A stretch of 64,000 nucleotides of DNA from Marinilabiliales bacterium. Lineage in GTDB: Bacteria; Bacteroidota; Bacteroidia; Bacteroidales; SZUA-534. The notes below the pieces were generated by a model. It saw only the letters and a list, made by a program, of their open reading frames with translations, did no database searches and was not told the origin of the DNA. Made by a program: the position numbers and the translations under genes. The stretch spans positions 284,032 to 348,031 of the forward strand of contig DOTG01000026.1 in assembly GCA_003512955.1 (NCBI GenBank), read 5' to 3'. This document shows, one piece after another, positions 25,588-34,705 of this stretch (position 1 is the first letter of the stretch; each line of letters opens with the position of its first letter).

Positions 25588-27633
25588 TTATTTCTTGAAA
25601 TGGGCAACCGCTTCATCGGCAGCCAACAAAATGGGTTGGTTTGAAATTTTCACTCCAACAGCTTTCTGCATCCAAAGTTGAGGGGTCAATCGCCCCAGGC
25701 TATAAATCCGTTCAACCTCTACGGCAAAATTTTTCCCTTTCAGATGTTGCTCAATCTGGAAATCGATCAAATGACCAAATGAATAGGCTGAAAGATACAG
25801 AGGATAAGCAATCATGTGCGAATAAATGGCCAGGACGGTTTCATCGGAAGAACCAAATACCGGGGCATAATATTTATTCCAAACCTCTTTAGAGATTGTA
25901 ATCACAGCTTCGCGAAGCTCAGCCGCGGTAGCTTCAGGATGTTCATACAACCATTTCCAGACCTGCATGTCCACCATACTAACCCCCATAATTTCATAAA
26001 TGCTCCAGAAAGTATCCAGGGTTTTCAGGTAATCTTTATCAGGATCGGGATCGTTCATACCCAATAGTTTTAAGTCACGGCTTTGAAAGATAAAAGCCAA
26101 AGCTTCAGTAAAAGCTGTATTTGGAACCCCATGCATGGTATAATAAGGAACATTGTGAAGGGTAATAGTTTGTTCCACATTGTGCCCAAATTCATGAACG
26201 GCAATGTTATAACCTTTGTAGTTCATCCCTGTTTCAGGAATTCGGGTCCTGAGGTACGATTTCATGTCGTGCATTTCGGCACCCAAGGCATGCCCGGAAC
26301 CACGTGCCGGTTCCACAGTTATTTTGGATGCCAGGAATTGTGCCCGTTCTTTTTCCCATCCCAAGGTTTGCAGCATACGGGGCATGTCTGCCTCAAAGGC
26401 TTTTGGGTCGGGATAATTGGCTTGTGTTTTTTGATCCAAAACCTCAGCCGATATGGAACTGCGGGCCTTAAACCCATCGTACCAAATGTCATAAGGTCTC
26501 AATTCCCGTCCCAATCGCTGTTTGATAAGTCCGGCTACCTCTTTTACCTGAAGCGAAGATAAAAATTCATCAAATAAAATTTCAACCTCAGGTTGTGATA
26601 TTTCCATCCCTCCTGAAAAGTTCCGTTCAATATAGGTTTTCATGGCCGGGTTATAAACATCCATGGCCTGCAAAGCTTTAAAATTATTGATGATCTGCTG
26701 GTAGCGGGCATCTTTTTCATCGGTGGCAGCTACCTCTTGCTGGTCTTTGCTTATTTTATTCGAATAGGGATTCCATTGATACATCCCTGAATTAATTACC
26801 TGTGTTGGAATGGTTTGATCGATGATGCGTTTCATGACCTGATAAACCATTTCCTGTTTTTCGGAACCTTTTCTAGCATCAGCGTAGTTCGATTTTATCT
26901 CGTCGCGCAAATTCCAATGCGTCAACAAAACCATATCGCTGGGGAAAAGAGGTTGGTTCTGGTCGTTGACCAAACTTCCCATAAAAATATTATACTCTGA
27001 GATGTATAGGTCGGCATCGGCATTGACCTTGGAATAATTTTGGGTCAGTTCGGCGGGAACCCTTGCGGCAAAAACATCACCCAACCTTGCATATCCCCAT
27101 TCTTCGGCACTCCAGTTTTGTCCCAACGATTCTTTTTCGTTCAATGAATAGTAAGGAAAATTCAGCGCGATGACAAAGGCAATTTTGTTTTTATACAAAT
27201 CATCCATCCAGTGAGCGGCGGCATTATAACTGGCAAAAAGTTTATCCACTTCGGCAAGGGGGCCGTTGTTAAGAGTGACATTTTTATTTAGCCCAATGCC
27301 CATAAGGGTAAAATGCCCATTGATGGTTTCCAAATATTGCTCCAGTTTCAGATAGATGTTCTTTTTTTCATCACTTGCGGAGAAATAATTTTTCATGCAA
27401 AATTGGCTGAATTCCTTTGCGGTTCCATCAGCAGCCCGCCAAAGCGAACCTGCATGGGTCACACCTTTCTGAATCAGTGTGGCGTCGGCTCCCGGGAATG
27501 ATTCCTGCAACTGTTTTATGGTAGTGGCAATTACCTGAGCATCAACATTTGGCTCCTGATCATTTGACTGGGGTTGGGACGTTTGGCATCCCAAAAATGC
27601 TAGCATAAGCAAAAATGCAATGAGTTTATACAT
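25588..27633 (-). CDS. Lipoprotein zinc metallopeptidase (HEFGH, gluzincin-like)
   Basis: The 681-residue protein has a lipobox at the end of a short signal peptide (MYKLIAFLLMLAFLGC, Cys16), so it is likely a lipidated envelope protein. A helical domain spans most of the sequence. The zinc site HEFGHNVEQ is followed about 28 residues later by a glutamate in TEALAFIF, an HExxH...E pattern of gluzincins such as M3 and related oligopeptidases. The exact MEROPS family is uncertain, and a relative of M3/M32-like peptidases is plausible. It probably trims peptides in the periplasm. It is 114 nt from the tautomerase operon upstream. Confidence 0.8.
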   Translation of the reverse strand: MYKLIAFLLMLAFLGCQTSQPQSNDQEPNVDAQVIATTIKQLQESFPGADATLIQKGVTHAGSLWRAADGTAKEFSQFCMKNYFSASDEKKNIYLKLEQYLETINGHFTLMGIGLNKNVTLNNGPLAEVDKLFASYNAAAHWMDDLYKNKIAFVIALNFPYYSLNEKESLGQNWSAEEWGYARLGDVFAARVPAELTQNYSKVNADADLYISEYNIFMGSLVNDQNQPLFPSDMVLLTHWNLRDEIKSNYADARKGSEKQEMVYQVMKRIIDQTIPTQVINSGMYQWNPYSNKISKDQQEVAATDEKDARYQQIINNFKALQAMDVYNPAMKTYIERNFSGGMEISQPEVEILFDEFLSSLQVKEVAGLIKQRLGRELRPYDIWYDGFKARSSISAEVLDQKTQANYPDPKAFEADMPRMLQTLGWEKERAQFLASKITVEPARGSGHALGAEMHDMKSYLRTRIPETGMNYKGYNIAVHEFGHNVEQTITLHNVPYYTMHGVPNTAFTEALAFIFQSRDLKLLGMNDPDPDKDYLKTLDTFWSIYEIMGVSMVDMQVWKWLYEHPEATAAELREAVITISKEVWNKYYAPVFGSSDETVLAIYSHMIAYPLYLSAYSFGHLIDFQIEQHLKGKNFAVEVERIYSLGRLTPQLWMQKAVGVKISNQPILLAADEAVAHFKK

Positions 27634-27747
27634 AATGGCAAACTTTTAATTTTTAAAAGGGCTAAGTTAAAGGTTTGCAATGGCATTTACCCGTTTTAAA
27701 GGGCTACTAAAAAACATAAACCGGTAAAAATTCTCCCGCCTTTTATA

Positions 27748-28131
27748 TTAAATCTCAACAATAAACCCAAGTTCCAGTTCATTGGCCGGGATACCTCCCC
27801 GTACACCCCAATTCTCTATGGGTTGTTCGTTGAGTAAGATGAACACCTCTTTTCTTTCGAACAATTGATGGGTTTCCAATTGCTGAACCAAATTTTGAAA
27901 AAGAAGCTTTTTGGTTTTTGGAGTTCTGCCACTAAACAGACTTATTTCGATAATCACTTTATAAGGAGGTTTCATCTGAAAAAAGTCGGGTTCATACTCA
28001 ATCAGCCGGAAATTTTGATCGTTTTCTGGTAGCTGCAATGTTTGAACAACTTGGCTCATAACAATTTCGCGAAGTTTTATTAGCTTTAAGCGATCATATC
28101 CTTTTTGCAATTCAACTTTTACTAAGGGCAT
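27748..28131 (-). CDS. Tautomerase-fold protein (4-oxalocrotonate tautomerase superfamily)
   Basis: The 127-residue protein starts MPLVKVELQKG, with Pro2 available as the catalytic N-terminal proline. It then shows the double beta-alpha-beta pattern of the superfamily, with PYKVIIEISLFSGRTPKTKKLLFQ and ENWGVRGGIPANEL in the second half. It most resembles the longer tautomerase group (Tautomerase_2) that acts on small keto-enol compounds of unknown identity. It is the last gene of a tight envelope operon, which is unexpected for a cytoplasmic enzyme. Confidence 0.85.
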   Translation of the reverse strand: MPLVKVELQKGYDRLKLIKLREIVMSQVVQTLQLPENDQNFRLIEYEPDFFQMKPPYKVIIEISLFSGRTPKTKKLLFQNLVQQLETHQLFERKEVFILLNEQPIENWGVRGGIPANELELGFIVEI

Positions 28132-28141
28132 ACTATTGGAA

Positions 28142-28837
28142 TTAAGGGTTTTTAAGAAGATGGTTTATTTCCATAAAAATCAAGTATAAATTATCCTTGT
28201 CTTTTATTGAATAGTTATTTGATGAAATGAAGCTCAAAATTTGTGAATAATGCTGTGGGAAAAGCTTTGCCAGTTTGCGTTTTCGTAATGAGAACTTCAC
28301 ATAAGAACCATTCAAGGAATAATAATAGGAGGTCTCTTCGTAAAATTTTCCCAACTTATTGTTGTTTGGCACAGTATTGTTGTAATAATCAATGGTTTTG
28401 CGTTTTTTTATGAATAGTGAAACCGTATCGTCCACCAACTGGAAATAATAACCCGAGGATAGATTGGAACTATCGGGTAAATTCAAGTTAACTACTCGTA
28501 ATTCTTTGTCAGTTAAAGGTTCCAGAAAGCGGAATTCCTTTACAATAATTTTGTCAACCAAAACTATCCTCTTCAATTTTGAGTGGTAATAGAGCAAATC
28601 GTCTTTGTAAATGTCGAAGTTCAGCATGATGCTGTCGTACCTTTCGCCACTCACCAACTGCACGGAGCCTAATACCCAATCATTGGTAAAGTAGGGGTTT
28701 CCTACGTATTGTTGAAAATAGTAACGGAACGATTCTCCCGTAATAAAGTGATTCTTGAAACCGTCTTGGTTTGTTTGTGCCGTGAGCAATTGTTGGCCGA
28801 AACACATGAACCAAATTATCCAAATATATTTTTTCAT
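28142..28837 (-). CDS. Exported protein of the TonB/DUF4249 operon, unknown function
   Basis: The 231-residue protein has a signal peptide (MKKYIWIIWFMCFGQQLLTAQ) and a soluble, beta-rich body. I recognise no domain. It starts 6 nt after its upstream neighbour and ends 10 nt before the tautomerase. A lysine- and arginine-rich stretch (KKRKTIDYY, LRKRKLAKL) lies in the second half. A periplasmic or outer-membrane-associated accessory factor is the most natural guess. Confidence 0.75.
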   Translation of the reverse strand: MKKYIWIIWFMCFGQQLLTAQTNQDGFKNHFITGESFRYYFQQYVGNPYFTNDWVLGSVQLVSGERYDSIMLNFDIYKDDLLYYHSKLKRIVLVDKIIVKEFRFLEPLTDKELRVVNLNLPDSSNLSSGYYFQLVDDTVSLFIKKRKTIDYYNNTVPNNNKLGKFYEETSYYYSLNGSYVKFSLRKRKLAKLFPQHYSQILSFISSNNYSIKDKDNLYLIFMEINHLLKNP

Positions 28838-28843
28838 ATAAAA

Positions 28844-30541
28844 CTATTCAACGGTAAAGACTTTACGGAAATATACGGGTTGCCCCTTGTTGGTTATCCC
28901 TTCCACCTCAACCTCAAAATCTCCCTTTTCATCGGAAGTGTAGAAATTCAGTTTGGACTGCTTAGTTGAACTAAGTTCCACATTTGGCTCCCAATAAAGA
29001 GTTTGCCGGAAATCGGGTTGTTGGAAGTTGGTGTTTTTTGAATAATCGGGGAAGATAAACTGAATGGGTTTTTGGTAAAACGGAAGTTCTACCTCCTGAA
29101 TGTAGGAAGAACTGTTTTGTGACCAAAAATTCTGTTCTTTGGTCCAGATAAATACCAATCCTTTTTCGAAATACAAATCGCCAAAAAAACGAGGCTGTGA
29201 TTTTATTTCAACCTTTTTAATACGTGAGGTCCCCCAGTTAAATAACAATTGTGGTTCCAACAAAGGAACGCCATCCACAAATACCAAGGGATTATACCTG
29301 ATGACCTCATTCTTTCCATCAATGACAGAAATCCGCCAGCTCCCGTCCCATTTTTTATATCTCAGGAAAGGTAAAATCTCAATGGCGATTTGTTCAAAAT
29401 CGGGCAGAGTTACATAATCATCAGGGGCAACCACATTGGTCATTATTCCACTCAAATAGTTTTGCTCGAACGAAAAGGAGTCCCTCACAGGGACATCCAT
29501 TTCTGTAAAACAGGAAGTATTGTAAGCTTTAGCTATCACTGATTTTAGAATGTTCAACGTATCGGAACTGGCTTCATAGCACAATACCTCACCAGGTGTA
29601 AATAACTGGGAAGCCATGAATGGGTCGGTTATCTGAAACTTAATATCCTTCAGCGGTTCAAGCGAAGGGTAAAGGTAAGCAGAAAAATAGACCGTCTGCA
29701 TCCCAAAACAGTTGTTCAGGTAAAAAACAAACTGTCCTGAATGATCCACAAGGTCGTATTTCAACCGCAACAAAGTATCCTGAAAGGATAAAAACACAAC
29801 GGCATCAGTCACCGGAGTTTTGGTGGAGTTCGTCAGCAAAGTTCCCTGAATTTTAATCCCCGGAATTACTTTTCGAGTAGCAGTATTGGCGGAAGGCTGT
29901 AAAGTGGATTTGGCAACATTTCGCTGTTCCATTTCCAATTCCTTGGTAGAAACGGGTCTAACCGAAACTGAAGCATAAATGGTATTGACGCTTTCTGGTA
30001 CTAAGGAAAGATTCATCTGCATCTTTTTCCGGATCCCCAAAGTATCGTGGCTAAGTTGCAATTCACAAACTTGAAGTCCTTGGTCTGGTAATAGCGAAGA
30101 ACTCTCCCTTGGCAGGAGCATGGAATCGTAGATAGGTTCATTTTTCCCAAACCGGTTCGACACAAAAAGATACTTTATAGCCAATGTAGGATTAGCTTCC
30201 AATGGATCATCCGGTTGCTGATACACCCTCAGTTGATAGGCTCCGGTAGCTAAGGTGTCGGGAATACTAAAATACCCCGATGCCAACCCTTTCTGCATCT
30301 TTATTAATTCACCCTGCACAAACCTGCCTTCAGCGTTCAACATATCAACACAAACCGTTTGTTCGTTGGTTTGCCTTACAACACTGGCTGGTTGGTAAAT
30401 TTTTACAAAAGCCCGATCGCCCGACACATAACAATTCCTATCCGTATGGATGTAACTATTTTGCGGTATCACCTGGCTTGGGAAGATCTCAATGAAAAGA
30501 AATAGTAGATATTCGAAGATGTATGGATAATTTTTTTTCAT
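28844..30541 (-). CDS. Exported MG2-like protein with TonB-plug-like C-terminal region
   Basis: A signal sequence near residues 5-28 is followed by an alpha-2-macroglobulin MG2-like domain (IHTDRNCYVSGDRAFVKIY and GAYQLRVYQQ). A later carboxypeptidase-regulatory-like segment is IKIQGTLLTNSTKTPVTDAV. Near the end, VDGVPLLEPQLLFNWG and IKKVEIKSQPRFFGD resemble the plug domain of TonB receptors, yet no beta-barrel follows. The start at 30541 (MKKNYPYIFE) sits 7 nt beyond the DUF4249 stop; the longer frame to 30586 would overlap it. The role is unknown. Confidence 0.75.
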   Translation of the reverse strand: MKKNYPYIFEYLLFLFIEIFPSQVIPQNSYIHTDRNCYVSGDRAFVKIYQPASVVRQTNEQTVCVDMLNAEGRFVQGELIKMQKGLASGYFSIPDTLATGAYQLRVYQQPDDPLEANPTLAIKYLFVSNRFGKNEPIYDSMLLPRESSSLLPDQGLQVCELQLSHDTLGIRKKMQMNLSLVPESVNTIYASVSVRPVSTKELEMEQRNVAKSTLQPSANTATRKVIPGIKIQGTLLTNSTKTPVTDAVVFLSFQDTLLRLKYDLVDHSGQFVFYLNNCFGMQTVYFSAYLYPSLEPLKDIKFQITDPFMASQLFTPGEVLCYEASSDTLNILKSVIAKAYNTSCFTEMDVPVRDSFSFEQNYLSGIMTNVVAPDDYVTLPDFEQIAIEILPFLRYKKWDGSWRISVIDGKNEVIRYNPLVFVDGVPLLEPQLLFNWGTSRIKKVEIKSQPRFFGDLYFEKGLVFIWTKEQNFWSQNSSSYIQEVELPFYQKPIQFIFPDYSKNTNFQQPDFRQTLYWEPNVELSSTKQSKLNFYTSDEKGDFEVEVEGITNKGQPVYFRKVFTVE

Positions 30542-30548
30542 GTTTTTT

Positions 30549-31673
30549 TTAATAAATCCAGAAATCGAATGGGGTAAAAGCTGCAATGTTACCTTCCAAC
30601 TCAGGAAAGTAAATGATAGGTTTGATAAGAACCTCCTTGTTTTGCTTTAAATAAATATAGTTACTTTTGGCAGTGATGGCTGAAACTCCAAAATAACCAA
30701 ACACTTTTTGAGCGGAATCGCTGGCACAAACCAGGTTACCAATAATTTGCGATTCTACTGGATCGAACAATTGCCCGGTAGCATTTACCTGTTTGTAAAT
30801 GGCATCCCAGAACTGAAATCCCGGTTCTGACAAGGAATATTGCTTTAAACGGAGTAAATACCCAAAACCATAAAATTTGATATCTTCATATTTGTAAATG
30901 GGTTGCCCCACAGAGTCTAACTCTATGCTATCTAAAACTATTTTTACCTCGCTTTGAACTTTAGAGATAAAATCAACAGGATTGTGGCTTATAGCTTTAT
31001 TAACAAAGAGGTTCCCGTTGGCTAGCGCAACAAACCCTTTTGAGTACGAATTACCAGGCCGGGCAATGTAGCAAATAGTTGCAAATGGTTGCGTGGGATA
31101 TATCTGGGTACTCAGGTAAACCACTTCATACTCGTAGCGGTAATAGGGAGTAAATCCTTCGGATGCCGTGGAATTAAAAAACCGTACTCCCTCTTGTGTT
31201 TGTTCCTGATAGCCCACCCCATCAATTTTCTCAAGCCAGGAATTAATATGATACTCCCCGGAAATGGATTCGATTTCGGCAGAAGGCATTAATGTTTCAA
31301 ATGAGGAGACATAGCTGATTCCATCAGGATCGGTGGCTACCAACCGATAGGAATGGTAGAGTTGTCCTTTTACCTGGTCTCCGGTAACATAGCGCCCTTT
31401 GGCACCATTTTCGGTTAAAAGGATTTTGGAACCATTGCTATCTTCAATCACAACCTGAAAACCAGTACCTTTTTCATTATTGCCGTCATCGTTATATCCC
31501 ACCGATTTGGTAATATTTACATAATGAACGCCCGGTTGATCGGTTAATAGGCCTTCAAAAGCAAGAATGCTTTCCTGCGTATCAAGATTTGGGATATAAA
31601 CCTTTTCACAGGCCAACATCCCAAACAAAATGGAAAGCAGATAAAGCCATTTATATAGATGAAATTGTTTCAT
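30549..31673 (-). CDS. DUF4249 outer-membrane lipoprotein
   Basis: The 374-residue protein begins with a lipoprotein signal ending LFGMLAC (Cys22), then a beta-sandwich typical of DUF4249. Motifs include EKVYIPNLDTQESILAFEGLLTD and VTDQVKGQL-type strands before the final SNYIYLKQNKEV region. DUF4249 proteins commonly sit beside TonB-dependent receptors in Bacteroidota, where they may act as surface lids or ligand-binding partners. This one lies 1 nt from the TonB gene. The ligand is not known. Confidence 0.88.
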   Translation of the reverse strand: MKQFHLYKWLYLLSILFGMLACEKVYIPNLDTQESILAFEGLLTDQPGVHYVNITKSVGYNDDGNNEKGTGFQVVIEDSNGSKILLTENGAKGRYVTGDQVKGQLYHSYRLVATDPDGISYVSSFETLMPSAEIESISGEYHINSWLEKIDGVGYQEQTQEGVRFFNSTASEGFTPYYRYEYEVVYLSTQIYPTQPFATICYIARPGNSYSKGFVALANGNLFVNKAISHNPVDFISKVQSEVKIVLDSIELDSVGQPIYKYEDIKFYGFGYLLRLKQYSLSEPGFQFWDAIYKQVNATGQLFDPVESQIIGNLVCASDSAQKVFGYFGVSAITAKSNYIYLKQNKEVLIKPIIYFPELEGNIAAFTPFDFWIY

Positions 31674-31674
31674 A

Positions 31675-34380
31675 TCAGAAACTCAAGTTTATGGTTAACG
31701 AGGGAATTGGAACACCAATGATGGATAACTGGTAAAGTGCAAACCGTTGGTAATTGTTGCTTGAAGTAGGCTTATCTTGTTTGTAATATACCGAATAAAT
31801 GTTTTTATGCCCATACAAATTGTAAACCGAGAAGGTAAAGCTTGGATGCACCTTTTTGGTCTTATTCAGGAAACCTTCATAGGTGACCGATAAATCGAGC
31901 CTATGATAGGCTGGTAACCGGTATTCATTCCTATCGGAAAATTCCACAACCTCCACCTGATGAATGGTGTATTTCTTTTCCGGGAGTGTAACCGGCCGTC
32001 CACTGGTAAGGATAAAATTTGAGCCAAAGGTCCAGCGCCGGGTTAATTGGTAATTTACTGAAACCGATAAATCGTGCATCCGGTCGGTATAGGTTGGATA
32101 ATACCTCCCTTGGTTAATGACCTCTTCCTGAAAAGCACTTTCCGTTTTAATGAGCGATTTTGATAATGTATAACTCAACCATCCGGTAAGACCTCCCATA
32201 CTTTTGCGCACCATAAATTCCAGTCCGTACGATTTTGATACTCCATCAATCAGGTCGCGTTCAATGGTCGGATTCATGTTTAGTACCGCCCCATTCTTAT
32301 ATTCCAGAACATGATCTGAGGTTTTGTAATACCCTTCAACCGAAGTTTCAATGATGTTTCCCATAAAATTTTTGAAATATCCCAAGGAAACCTGCTGATT
32401 CAAAATAGGTTTAATGTTCTGGTCGGCCGATTTCCAATAATCAGCCGGAGTTGATGCGGCCGTATTTGAAATCAGGTGCTGGTATTGACGGGTAATGTGA
32501 TAACCAAGTTTCAACGAACTGGTTTCATCAATTCCAAATTTAAGCCCGAACCTGGGTTCCAGCCCTTGATAAGGTTTTATAAACTCATTTTCTGAAAACT
32601 CAATGGTATCAACAACCGTGTTGTCATTTATGGGTTTCCCATCCTCATACACGTAGGTTTTCGCCTCACCGATTTTGGAATACCACGAATAACGAAGCCC
32701 GCCAAACAAACTCCATCTATCGGAAATTTTAAAATTATCCTGCACAAATGCAGCCAATTCCAAGGCTTTTTCCTTTTCAAGGATAGCTGTTAGGGCTTCC
32801 GAATCCTCATTGTATTTTTCCTGTTCGCCTGGCTCAATAAAATAACCGATGCCCTCAAAACCAGTCACTATTTCATTTTTAGGCAAATGTAGGTTCCATT
32901 CTGTCCGGAGGTTCAACTGCTCAATACCTGATTTGATAAGGTAGGCAGGATAAGTAACCTCGAAATAACCGACTTCATTTTTATAGGAGGAATAGGATGC
33001 CGAGGTATGTACCGAAAACATCGGATTCACAATCCCGTTGTGGTTAATGCCCCCAATAAAAGAACTATATACATAATCGTTTTTGCTGGAATAGGTAAAC
33101 AGGTCGCGGCTTCCATATCCAAAAACACTGAGTGTATTGTTTGAATTGAGTTTGACATCCACTTTACCAATCAAATCATAAAAACTGGCTTTGCTTTTTC
33201 GGATATCAAGATCAGGGACTTTTTTTAATATCCAATTGGAATAGGTGGTCCTGGCTCCAAGCAAAAATGAAACACGGTTTTTCCAGATGGGGCCTTCTAC
33301 AAAAAAGGTGCTGTTCAAAATGCCAATACCTGCTTTCCCTTTTATCTTGGTAGTATCAGGGTTTTTAAGTTTAATTTCCATTACCGATGCTACCCGGGAG
33401 CCATAATTGGCGGGTTGGGTTCCTTTATGCAGGTTCACTGAATTTATTGCCCCGGGAATTAGGGTACTGAACATTCCGAAAAGATGCGAAGTCCCATAAA
33501 TAGGAGCATCATTGATCAGAATCAGATTTTGATCGGTGTTGCCACCCCGGACATTAAAACCTGCAGCCATTTCGCCTGCTGTTTGAACCCCGGGCAGCAA
33601 TGTCATGCTTTTAATGATATCTGCCTCGCCCATTAAAACCGGCAGTTTGTTAATGTTCCTAATATCAAGGTGAACAAGTCCCATCTGGGTACGTTCCACA
33701 TTGTTCCTACCACCGTCGGCAGTAACTGTGACCGATTCAAGCTCAATGGGCAATTCCATCAGTTCCACATCCATTTTACCTGGGCTCATTACCTCCACAT
33801 CAAGTTCCAGGGTTTCCAACCCCATAAATGAAAATTGCAGTTTTGTAACTCCACTTGGCAGATTCAGGTTGTAATAACCTTTTAGATCAGAAGTGGTTTG
33901 AAGATGATGCTTTTTATCCAAAATGACTGCTCCGGGTAAAGGTTCCCCGGTTTTTCCAAAATACACGTGCCCTTCTACTTTATTCAAACTATATTTTCCC
34001 TTTTCCATGGGATTGCCTACTACCCGGTAAAACTCCACCTTTTGGTCGTTCATAAAATAGGTGTATCCCTCGGGAATCAAAATGATGTTTTGCTCCTGAA
34101 TAACCAGAAAGGAAAGCTGGTGTGGGGCAAGTGCTGCTTCCAGGATATCCCTGATGCTTAAACCAACTTTCCCGGATGTAATAACTACCCGTTGAATCCA
34201 TTCCTTTTTATAAAAAAAATGAACCGGATAATCATGTTCAGCTACCAATAAAAATTCCAATAAGGGTTTTCCTGTAAAATCCTGATTTAATTTAGAATGT
34301 AAAATTTCCTGTGCCGATAAATTAAAGATAGAGGTTAAACCGAAAAGCAGCGCTAGAAATAGTAAAAGTTTTGTATTCAA
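31675..34380 (-). CDS. TonB-dependent outer-membrane receptor with STN and carboxypeptidase-like domains
   Basis: The 901-residue protein has a signal peptide (to about 23), an STN-like domain (about 25-105), a carboxypeptidase-regulatory-like beta-sandwich (about 135-215), the plug (about 225-340; GVQTAGEMAAGFNVRGGNTDQNLILINDAPIY) and a beta-barrel with repeated aromatic strands to the end. STN plus plug suggests it could signal to an anti-sigma factor as well as import, but no sigma/anti-sigma pair is nearby. It is the first gene of the operon running down to 27748. The substrate is unknown. Confidence 0.93.
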   Translation of the reverse strand: MNTKLLLFLALLFGLTSIFNLSAQEILHSKLNQDFTGKPLLEFLLVAEHDYPVHFFYKKEWIQRVVITSGKVGLSIRDILEAALAPHQLSFLVIQEQNIILIPEGYTYFMNDQKVEFYRVVGNPMEKGKYSLNKVEGHVYFGKTGEPLPGAVILDKKHHLQTTSDLKGYYNLNLPSGVTKLQFSFMGLETLELDVEVMSPGKMDVELMELPIELESVTVTADGGRNNVERTQMGLVHLDIRNINKLPVLMGEADIIKSMTLLPGVQTAGEMAAGFNVRGGNTDQNLILINDAPIYGTSHLFGMFSTLIPGAINSVNLHKGTQPANYGSRVASVMEIKLKNPDTTKIKGKAGIGILNSTFFVEGPIWKNRVSFLLGARTTYSNWILKKVPDLDIRKSKASFYDLIGKVDVKLNSNNTLSVFGYGSRDLFTYSSKNDYVYSSFIGGINHNGIVNPMFSVHTSASYSSYKNEVGYFEVTYPAYLIKSGIEQLNLRTEWNLHLPKNEIVTGFEGIGYFIEPGEQEKYNEDSEALTAILEKEKALELAAFVQDNFKISDRWSLFGGLRYSWYSKIGEAKTYVYEDGKPINDNTVVDTIEFSENEFIKPYQGLEPRFGLKFGIDETSSLKLGYHITRQYQHLISNTAASTPADYWKSADQNIKPILNQQVSLGYFKNFMGNIIETSVEGYYKTSDHVLEYKNGAVLNMNPTIERDLIDGVSKSYGLEFMVRKSMGGLTGWLSYTLSKSLIKTESAFQEEVINQGRYYPTYTDRMHDLSVSVNYQLTRRWTFGSNFILTSGRPVTLPEKKYTIHQVEVVEFSDRNEYRLPAYHRLDLSVTYEGFLNKTKKVHPSFTFSVYNLYGHKNIYSVYYKQDKPTSSNNYQRFALYQLSIIGVPIPSLTINLSF

Positions 34381-34705
34381 TTAAAATTAATGTTTAATAA
34401 GTTTTAAAAATCCGAGTTATAAAGTTATTGTTTAAAATAATAATCACTACTGACCGATTAAAAAAAATTGCATAACCTCAATGTCTTTATATATCTCGCC
34501 CCGATGAGGCTTAATTGAATTTGAGGTTACTTATAATTCTACCAATATGTAATCCCTCCGGGATTGTTTCTGCCGGGGCATAATATTTGGTAGTTAATAT
34601 TTTATAAATTGATTCGCAAGTCCCATCGGGACGTAATATTTTTTCCCGGTCAATAATGAATAATAATGATGAATTTTTGATAGATTTTTTTACAAGCTTC
34701 GGTTT
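34381..34705. other. Gene-free interval with repeat-like stem-loops
   Basis: 325 nt, AT-rich at the left. The interval 34487-34660 contains several GC-rich palindromic words typical of dispersed intergenic repeats of Bacteroidota; see the separate repeat entry. No coding sequence is visible. Confidence 0.6.
34539..34632. repeat. Stem-loop repeat module upstream of the TonB operon
   Basis: CTACCA (34539-34544) and TGGTAG (34588-34593) bracket a segment holding AATCCC-TCC-GGGATT (34551-34565, a 6-bp stem with a 3-nt loop) and TGCCGGGGCA. A second element GTCCC-ATC-GGGAC lies at 34620-34632. A related half, CGCCCCGATGAGGC, lies at about 34498. The spacing and composition resemble REP-like intergenic repeats. 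Only one locus is present in this window. Confidence 0.5.
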
